In this document: positions 13,433 to 17,682 of the stretch, piece after piece | Position numbering within the stretch: position 1 is the first letter of the stretch | Layout of the letters: each line of letters starts with the position of its first letter | From: an uncultured Clostridia bacterium | GTDB taxonomy: Bacteria > Bacillota > Clostridia > Christensenellales > Borkfalkiaceae | Assembly (NCBI GenBank): GCA_947632165.1 | Contig: CANROI010000009.1 | Coordinates: 1-17,682, forward strand | DNA length: 17,682 nucleotides | Direction of reading: 5' to 3' | The notes under the pieces: generated by a model | What the model saw: the letters and a program-made list of their open reading frames with translations, nothing else | Database searches by the model: none | What the model was told of the DNA's origin: nothing | Made by a program: the position numbers and the translations under genes

Positions 13433-14098
13433 TTACTTTTCTTCCAGCGTCTGATCAATATAGACGGTGGGGTCCACGTTCTCCCCATTCAGTTCCATTT
13501 CGAGATGGAGATGGGTGCCGTCCTTATACTCGGTGCCGTAGGCCGCCGCGACCGTGGCGATCTTCTGCCCGCAGCTGACCTGATCGCCCACCTTGAGGCC
13601 GCTCTCCGGTTCGACGAAGCGGTAGATGGACTTCAGCCCGCCCGAATGCTCGATCGTGATGAGGTTGCCGAGCGTCTCGTCGAGGCTGATCTCCACGACT
13701 TTGCCGTCTGCCATGGCACTGACCGCGGCGCCTTCCTCCGCCGCATAGTCGACCGCAAGGTGCTTATACCACCGGTCGAGCGAGCGGTTGTTGTAGATCG
13801 CATCGTATTCGACCGTGCAGGACGCCGCCTCGACGGGCACGATGAACGTGACCTTGCCGTCGCCGCCCGAAGGCTTGTCGTCGGGAGGGTTCTCCGCGGG
13901 CGGATTATCCGCAGGGGGATTTTCCGCGGGCGGATTATCATCGACGGGAGGGTTCTCGGCGATCTCGTTGCCGCCCGTCGTCACGAAATACACGGTGAGA
14001 ACGATCGCCGCGATGAGAAGCAGCGCGCAGACGGAGATAATAACGGAATAGATCAGCTTTTTTCTGTTCAGAGTAGAAGTATTTTCTTTTTCATTCAT
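13433..14098 (-). CDS. spoIIQ: SpoIIQ-like M23-family protein (forespore membrane-anchored)
   Basis: 221 residues: a short cytoplasmic tail, one membrane span (about 14-38), a proline-rich linker built from NPPAE/NPPAD-type repeats (about 48-76), and an M23 (LytM) domain (about 83-215). The zinc-site residues are present: HxxxD (KHLAVD; His113, Asp117) and HxH (HLHLE; His196, His198). The Tyr-x-His segment that supplies a second catalytic His in active endopeptidases reads IYRFV here, so that His is missing. Size and layout match clostridial SpoIIQ (about 220 residues), the forespore half of the SpoIIQ-SpoIIIAH engulfment channel. A generic M23 peptidase is the alternative. Neighbouring sleB-ypeB and a forespore-like promoter support the SpoIIQ reading. 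The start ATG has GGAGGA 7 nt upstream. Confidence 0.78.
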   Translation of the reverse strand: MNEKENTSTLNRKKLIYSVIISVCALLLIAAIVLTVYFVTTGGNEIAENPPVDDNPPAENPPADNPPAENPPDDKPSGGDGKVTFIVPVEAASCTVEYDAIYNNRSLDRWYKHLAVDYAAEEGAAVSAMADGKVVEISLDETLGNLITIEHSGGLKSIYRFVEPESGLKVGDQVSCGQKIATVAAAYGTEYKDGTHLHLEMELNGENVDPTVYIDQTLEEK

Positions 14099-14123
14099 GT
14101 TGGTTTCCTCCGATTTCTATGTA

Positions 14124-14152
14124 ATGTTTGACGCTTGTCCCCGCTTTTATAC
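14124..14152 (-). promoter_or_regulatory. Candidate forespore (sigma-F/G-like) promoter of the spoIIQ-like gene
   Basis: GTATA (14152-14148), a 17-nt spacer and CAAACAT (14130-14124) on the minus strand, with a start expected near 14117. GTATA fits the sigma-F/G -35 element. The -10 is an imperfect match, but it repeats the CAA start seen at sleB and at the 142-residue gene with the same 17-nt spacing. spoIIQ is sigma-F-controlled in known spore formers. Confidence 0.45.
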
Positions 14153-14181
14153 CTGTTTTATCCCGGCTTTCGGATCTCCGC

Positions 14182-14610
14182 TCAGAAGCCCCCGAACACG
14201 ATCGGAGTGCCGGCGACGGTCTTTCCGCCGCCGACGGCGATGTGCAGATTGACGCGCCTTCCGCCGAGCACGATCCCCGCGCCGAGGAGGGGGGAGCGGA
14301 GATAGTAATTCGTCACGCCGCACGCCTCTTCCGTAAAGAGCAGCTCCGCGCGGAAGCGCGCTTTGAGCGCCTCGTAGCGATCGCCCGGATATTGCACGCT
14401 CTCGCCCGCAACGCGCCCGAGCAGGAGCTTATCGAGGACGGGATCTTCGGAGACGACGGCGCGCGCCGAGGAATTCGCCCCGAGGTAATAGGTATAATTC
14501 TCCCCCCGTTCGAACACGGGCGCATGCAGCAGGAGCAAAAACATGAGGCCGCAAGCCGCGGCAAGCAGGATCGCTGCCGTTGCGCCGGCAGCCCTCAAAA
14601 AACGACGCAT
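14182..14610 (-). CDS. Unrecognised exported 142-residue protein in the sporulation block
   Basis: An N-terminal hydrophobic segment (about 8-31, rich in Ala and Leu, preceded by Arg residues) indicates a signal anchor or signal peptide. A domain of about 110 residues with mixed alpha/beta character follows, ending GVTNYY..SPLLG..IVLGGRRVNLHIAV..GKTVAGTPIVFGGF. The C-terminal pattern VNLxIAV then GTPIVFG looks conserved in style, and I have the impression of similar proteins in gut Clostridia, but I cannot name a family. The start ATG follows GGGAGGA with 6-nt spacing; the site lies inside a terminator hairpin. It stands alone between hit and the spoIIQ-like gene, 83 bp upstream of the latter's start. 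Its promoter candidate shares the pattern of the sleB and spoIIQ promoters. A sporulation role is an inference from that context only. Confidence 0.75.
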   Translation of the reverse strand: MRRFLRAAGATAAILLAAACGLMFLLLLHAPVFERGENYTYYLGANSSARAVVSEDPVLDKLLLGRVAGESVQYPGDRYEALKARFRAELLFTEEACGVTNYYLRSPLLGAGIVLGGRRVNLHIAVGGGKTVAGTPIVFGGF

Positions 14611-14638
14611 AAAAAATCCTCCCGAATTTCGGAAGGAT
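14611..14638 (-). terminator. Terminator of the prmA-hit operon overlapping the next ribosome binding site
   Basis: On the minus strand ATCCTTCCG (14638-14630), loop AAATT and CGGGAGGAT (14624-14616) form a 9-bp stem with one wobble, followed by T5 (14615-14611). It lies about 70 nt after the hit stop. Its 3' arm contains GGGAGGA, the ribosome binding site of the 142-residue gene, and the T-run ends directly at that gene's ATG. Confidence 0.7.
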
Positions 14639-14665
14639 GATTGACAGTTTGATAAAATTTTATAC
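14637..14665 (-). promoter_or_regulatory. Candidate forespore-type promoter of the 142-residue gene
   Basis: GTATA (14665-14661), a 17-nt spacer and CAATCAT (14643-14637) on the minus strand, with a start near 14630. A transcript from here would begin inside the terminator's 5' arm and so would not form the hairpin, leaving the ribosome binding site free. This fits use of a separate promoter. The match to sigma-F/G -10 consensus is only partial. Confidence 0.4.
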
Positions 14666-14706
14666 CTCGGTGAAATTTCCGGGAAGAGGCGCGGGCGCGC
14701 CCCCGC

Positions 14707-15045
14707 TCAGTTGCCCCAGGGAAGCGTTTCGCCGCCGAGAATGTGGATGTGCAGATGATGCACGCTCTGGCCGGCGTTCTCGCCCTGGTTGATCACGAGC
14801 CGATAGCCCTCCGACAGGCCGAGCGCATCGCGGAGCGAGGCGATCTTGCGGAGCGCCCGCCCGAGGCGGGACACGCGCGCCTGGTTGAGTTCGGTCAGAT
14901 AGGCATAATGCTCCTTCGGGACGCAGAGCAGATGGATCTTCGCGACCGGCGCAATGTCCTTGAAGATGACGATCTCCTCGTCCTCATAGACCTTCTCCGA
15001 AGGGATCTCCCCCGCTATGATCTTGCAAAAAATACAGTCGTTCAT
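14707..15045 (-). CDS. HIT-family nucleotide hydrolase (HinT-like)
   Basis: A 112-residue histidine-triad protein that probably hydrolyses AMP-linked substrates such as adenosine phosphoramidates. It has the N-terminal CIFC pair (Cys4, Cys7) with IIAGEIPSEKVYEDE, and the triad HLHIHIL (His97, His99, His101) near the C-terminus. Length is typical of the HinT branch. The start ATG at 15045 has GGAGG 7 nt upstream and overlaps the mtaB stop as ATGA. The open frame extends upstream to 15498 through mtaB in another frame, which is not real. Last gene of the prmA-rsmE-mtaB-hit operon, a common order in Clostridia. Confidence 0.95.
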   Translation of the reverse strand: MNDCIFCKIIAGEIPSEKVYEDEEIVIFKDIAPVAKIHLLCVPKEHYAYLTELNQARVSRLGRALRKIASLRDALGLSEGYRLVINQGENAGQSVHHLHIHILGGETLPWGN

Positions 15046-16268
15046 ATAATTTCCTCCGATATTTCGGCGCGTGCGCCGTCTTTTTCCGTTTTCAACAGTT
15101 TCACACGGGCGAGCATCCCCTCCCGCGCGCCCTCCGCATAGACGCGGATGTAGTTCTCCGTATAGCCGCCGTCCTCTTCGAAGAGCACGGTGAGCTCCCG
15201 CCCGAGAAACCGGCCGATATACGCGCGCTCCGCGGCGTGCGCCGCCTCTATGAGCCTTTCCATCCGCCCGCGCTTGACGGAAGCGGGCAGGTCCTCCCAC
15301 TTTGCCGCCACCGTGCCCGGGCGCGGCGAGAACGGGAAGCAATGCACCCGCGCAAACCCCGCTTCCGCCACAATGGAAAGGGACGCTTCGAAGTCTTCCT
15401 CCGTCTCCGTCGGGAATCCCACGATGATGTCCGTCGTGATCGCGGCGTCCGGGAAATTCGCATAGATCCTGCGGCAGCAGTCGAGATATTCCGCGCACGT
15501 ATAGCGGCGGTTCATCTTTTTGAGAACGGCATCGGATCCGCTCTGCAGCGAGAGATGGAAATGGGGCACCGTGTTCCCCGCCGCCTTCATCTGCGCCAGA
15601 AATTCATCGGTGACGATCCCCTCTTCCAAAGAGCCGAGCCGGACGCGCGCGGGCACCTCCCCGAGCCTGAGGAGCAGCCCGCCGAGGTCGGTGCCGCCGT
15701 CGCGGTAAGAGGAGATGTCGATGCCCGTGAGCACGATCTCCTTCGCGCCGCAGCGTTTTGCCTCCTCAACGACGCGCTCCGCGCGCTGCGAACGCGTCCT
15801 CCCCCTGAGATAGGGGATCACGCAGTAGGAACAAAAACGGTCGCAGCCGTCCTGAATGCGCAAAAAGGCGCGGGTCTTGGTCTGCTTCGGCGGCGGAAGC
15901 TCCGAAAAGCCGCACTCCGCCTCCCGGAAGATCCCCCTTTTTTCCATCAAGTCGAAAAATCTGCCCTTATTCTGCGCGCCGAGGACCAGCGTCACGCCCT
16001 CCCGTTTGAAAAACGCCTCCGCGTCCCGCTCGGCGGCACAGCCGAGCACCACGACGGGCGCGAGCGCATTGTATCTGCGCATGCGGCCGATTGCTTGCCG
16101 CGACTTCCGCTCCGCCTCCGCCGTCACCGCGCAGGTGTTCAGCAGATAGAGATCGGCATAGCCGAGCTCGTCCGTCACCTCGAAGCCGCGCGCCTCGAGC
16201 CCGCGCATCAGCGAGGCGCTCTCCACCTCGTTCATCTTGCAGCCGAGGGTGAACACACACGCCTTCAT
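15042..16268 (-). CDS. mtaB: tRNA t6A37 methylthiotransferase MtaB
   Basis: A 408-residue radical-SAM enzyme that adds a methylthio group to t6A37 in tRNA. The N-terminal UPF0004 domain carries three cluster Cys residues (Cys10 in TLGCKMNEVES, Cys46 in LLNTCAVT, Cys77 in VVLGCAAE). The radical SAM motif CDRFCSYC supplies Cys142, Cys146 and Cys149, and is followed by IPYLRGRTRS. A C-terminal TRAM domain (about 350-405) binds RNA. TLGCKMNEVES and the absence of an N-terminal extension favour MtaB (YqeV type) over MiaB or RimO. Its ATG overlaps the rsmE stop (16265-16268), and its stop overlaps the hit start. Confidence 0.96.
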   Translation of the reverse strand: MKACVFTLGCKMNEVESASLMRGLEARGFEVTDELGYADLYLLNTCAVTAEAERKSRQAIGRMRRYNALAPVVVLGCAAERDAEAFFKREGVTLVLGAQNKGRFFDLMEKRGIFREAECGFSELPPPKQTKTRAFLRIQDGCDRFCSYCVIPYLRGRTRSQRAERVVEEAKRCGAKEIVLTGIDISSYRDGGTDLGGLLLRLGEVPARVRLGSLEEGIVTDEFLAQMKAAGNTVPHFHLSLQSGSDAVLKKMNRRYTCAEYLDCCRRIYANFPDAAITTDIIVGFPTETEEDFEASLSIVAEAGFARVHCFPFSPRPGTVAAKWEDLPASVKRGRMERLIEAAHAAERAYIGRFLGRELTVLFEEDGGYTENYIRVYAEGAREGMLARVKLLKTEKDGARAEISEEII

Positions 16269-16978
16269 CCGAGTTCCCCCAATTCGTGCATGACGACGGA
16301 GAGGAGGGCGATCGCGGCCGTCTCCGCGCGCAGAATGCGCTTGCCGAGGGAGAGCCCCGAAAAACCGAGCATCTGCGACAGGCGGAACTCCTCCTCCGAA
16401 AATCCCCCTTCGCTGCCGACGACGAGGGCGCAGGAGCCCGAAAGCCCCTTGACCGCCCGCTCGCTCTCTTCCAAAAATTCGCAGGCGAAGAATTTGTTTT
16501 TGTATCCGCCCGCATGCGCGAGCGCCTGCTCTGGACTTTCAAAATAGAGAATGGGGGGCGCCACGCTGCGCATACACTGCTTCGCCGCCTCATGCGAGAC
16601 GCGGTTCAGCCGCGCGAGTTTGTTCTCGTTGATGAACGCCGAGCAGTAGCGGGAGGAAAAGACGCCGATCTCCGATACGCCGAGTTCCACCGCCTTCTGC
16701 ACGACGAGCTCCGTCTTATCCCCCTTGAGCGCGCCGACGAGCAGACAGACCTCGGTGCGGGGCTCGCGGTCCCCGTCCGTCTTGTGCAGGACATGCGCCG
16801 AAATGCGGTCTCTGCCGACTTCGGTCACGATCGCCGCATATTCGGCGCCGCTGCCGTCGAGAAGGGTGATCTCGTCCCCCGCCCGAAGGCGCAGAACGTT
16901 CTTTGCATGGCGGAATTCGTCCCCCCTCAGAAGGACCTCGTCCGCGATCTCATCGATGAAAAATCGGTTGCGTGCCAT
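16265..16978 (-). CDS. rsmE: 16S rRNA (uracil-1498 N3)-methyltransferase RsmE
   Basis: A 237-residue SPOUT methyltransferase. An N-terminal PUA-like domain (about 1-65, with RFFI, EFRHAKNVLRLRAGDEI and LDGSG) is followed by a knotted SAM-binding domain. Its family strings are KTELVVQKAVELGVSEI, GSEGGFSEEEF (about 188-198) and LGKRILRAETA (about 211-221). Length is usual. The frame is open to 17011, but I choose the ATG at 16978. It gives the family-like start MARNRFF and has GGAAGG 7 nt upstream. The ATG at 16984, which overlaps the prmA stop, is the alternative and would add two residues. Second gene of the operon. Confidence 0.95.
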   Translation of the reverse strand: MARNRFFIDEIADEVLLRGDEFRHAKNVLRLRAGDEITLLDGSGAEYAAIVTEVGRDRISAHVLHKTDGDREPRTEVCLLVGALKGDKTELVVQKAVELGVSEIGVFSSRYCSAFINENKLARLNRVSHEAAKQCMRSVAPPILYFESPEQALAHAGGYKNKFFACEFLEESERAVKGLSGSCALVVGSEGGFSEEEFRLSQMLGFSGLSLGKRILRAETAAIALLSVVMHELGELG

Positions 16979-16980
16979 GG

Positions 16981-17682
16981 TCATCCCTTCCGATAGACGA
17001 GGGCGATCCATTCGCCCATCTTCCGCTCTTCAAGCAGGCTGAGCCCCTGCGCCGCGTACGTCTCCTTCACAAACCCGAGCCGCTCTGCGATGATCCCGCT
17101 CAGAATGAGCGTGCCGCCCTGTTTGAGGGCATTCGGGATCGCGGGCGCGAGGAGCGCGAGCACCTCCGCCGTGATATTGGCGAGGATAAGATCGGCCTCG
17201 AGCTCCGACCCATCGAGCAGATTCGCCTCGAAGACGCCGACCTTCTCCGAAACGCCGCTCTTTAAGGCGTTGTGCGTTGCGCTCTTCACCGCGATCGGGT
17301 CGAGATCGGAGAGACAGCACCGCTTTGCGCCGAGCTTTGCCGCCGCAATGCCCAAGATCCCGCTCCCGCAGCCGACGTCGAGCACGACGTCCCCCGGCTT
17401 GAGATAGGTCTGCAGAAGTTCGAGGCACATGCGCGTCGTCTCGTGTTCGCCCGTGCCGAACGCCATGCTCGAATCGAGGGAGACGATCTCCTCATCCCCC
17501 TTTTTGGAATAGGAGATCCACTCGGGCACGACGACGATCCTGCCGATATGAATGGGACGGAAATGTTTTTTCCAGATGTCGATCCAGTCGTCTCCGTCGA
17601 TCTCGCGCTTCGTCTCTTCGAGGGTCCCGAAGTCGATCGCGCCCGCCGAGAGTTCCCGCCGGGCGCGGATCTCCCGCATGAC
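16981..17682 (-). CDS. prmA: Ribosomal protein L11 methyltransferase PrmA (5' end outside window)
   Basis: About 233 residues of the C-terminal part are present; the full family length is about 310, and the frame runs off the right edge, so the Met at 17679 is internal. The enzyme trimethylates L11. The linker region (DWIDIWKKHFRPIHIG) and the family hallmark SLDSSMAFGTGEHETTRMCL are present. The Rossmann domain shows VLDVGCGSGILGIAAAKLGA (motif I), a DLDP acidic loop and LILANI, all intact. The stop codon overlaps the first possible rsmE start. First visible gene of the prmA-rsmE-mtaB-hit operon. Confidence 0.97.
   Translation of the reverse strand, partial: VMREIRARRELSAGAIDFGTLEETKREIDGDDWIDIWKKHFRPIHIGRIVVVPEWISYSKKGDEEIVSLDSSMAFGTGEHETTRMCLELLQTYLKPGDVVLDVGCGSGILGIAAAKLGAKRCCLSDLDPIAVKSATHNALKSGVSEKVGVFEANLLDGSELEADLILANITAEVLALLAPAIPNALKQGGTLILSGIIAERLGFVKETYAAQGLSLLEERKMGEWIALVYRKG

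Noticed and set aside
14641..14666. Plus-strand TTGACA at 14641 as a promoter
   Set aside because: At 17-nt spacing there is no -10; the only TATA-like hexamer sits 14 nt away, and no gene follows on the plus strand.
15046..15498. Upstream extension of the hit gene
   Set aside because: It lies inside mtaB in another frame. The true start has a good ribosome binding site and an ATGA overlap with mtaB.
15237..16547. Plus-strand frame opposite mtaB and rsmE (436 codons)
   Set aside because: It spans two well-supported genes on the other strand and shows no family features.
1..17682. CRISPR arrays, tRNA or rRNA genes, transposase or phage genes
   Set aside because: I looked for regularly spaced repeats, cloverleaf-like sequences and recombinase motifs and found none that hold up.

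Overview
The window is GC-rich (about 60% by eye) and carries seventeen protein genes. It also holds two manganese riboswitches, one probable small RNA and several well-formed promoters and terminators. SleB, YpeB and a SpoIIQ-like protein mark the host as an endospore-forming Firmicute. The gene orders (prmA-rsmE-mtaB-hit; trmL-cls), the GC content and a gut-Clostridia-like palindromic repeat at the left edge suggest a Clostridia/Christensenellia-type anaerobe. That placement is inference; there is no rRNA here to test it. Nearly all genes lie on the minus strand. Only rlmI and the small RNA lie on the plus strand.

Right end, read along the minus strand: prmA (cut by the window edge), rsmE, mtaB and hit form a translation/RNA-modification operon. 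rsmE, mtaB and hit are joined by 4-bp ATGA overlaps. The operon appears to end in a hairpin whose 3' arm is also the ribosome binding site of the next gene. A sporulation block follows: an unrecognised 142-residue exported protein, a SpoIIQ-like M23 protein, SleB and YpeB. The first three each carry the same promoter-like pattern, G(T/C)ATA-17 nt-CAA(A/T), which resembles forespore sigma promoters. YpeB has a highly basic N-terminal extension of about 205 residues.

Middle: between ypeB and trmL a consensus plus-strand promoter drives a transcript of about 94 nt. It ends at a bidirectional terminator shared with ypeB and looks like a small RNA. The divergent minus-strand operon is trmL, a membrane-anchored BspA-like leucine-rich-repeat protein, a cardiolipin synthase, and a small protein resembling the N-terminal domain of PriA.

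Left: rlmI and mntP diverge from interleaved promoters, and rlmI appears to be leaderless. mntP (manganese efflux) is preceded by a yybP-ykoY manganese riboswitch with a visible terminator/antiterminator platform. A second yybP-ykoY-like aptamer precedes a CaCA-family cation exchanger. The exchanger gene runs 18 nt later into a pair of overlapping genes for an asymmetric heterodimeric ABC exporter. The whole stretch from mntP to the window's left end therefore looks like a manganese-responsive export locus, and the ABC exporter is an unexpected member of it. The first 236 bases hold no gene but four consecutive inverted repeats.
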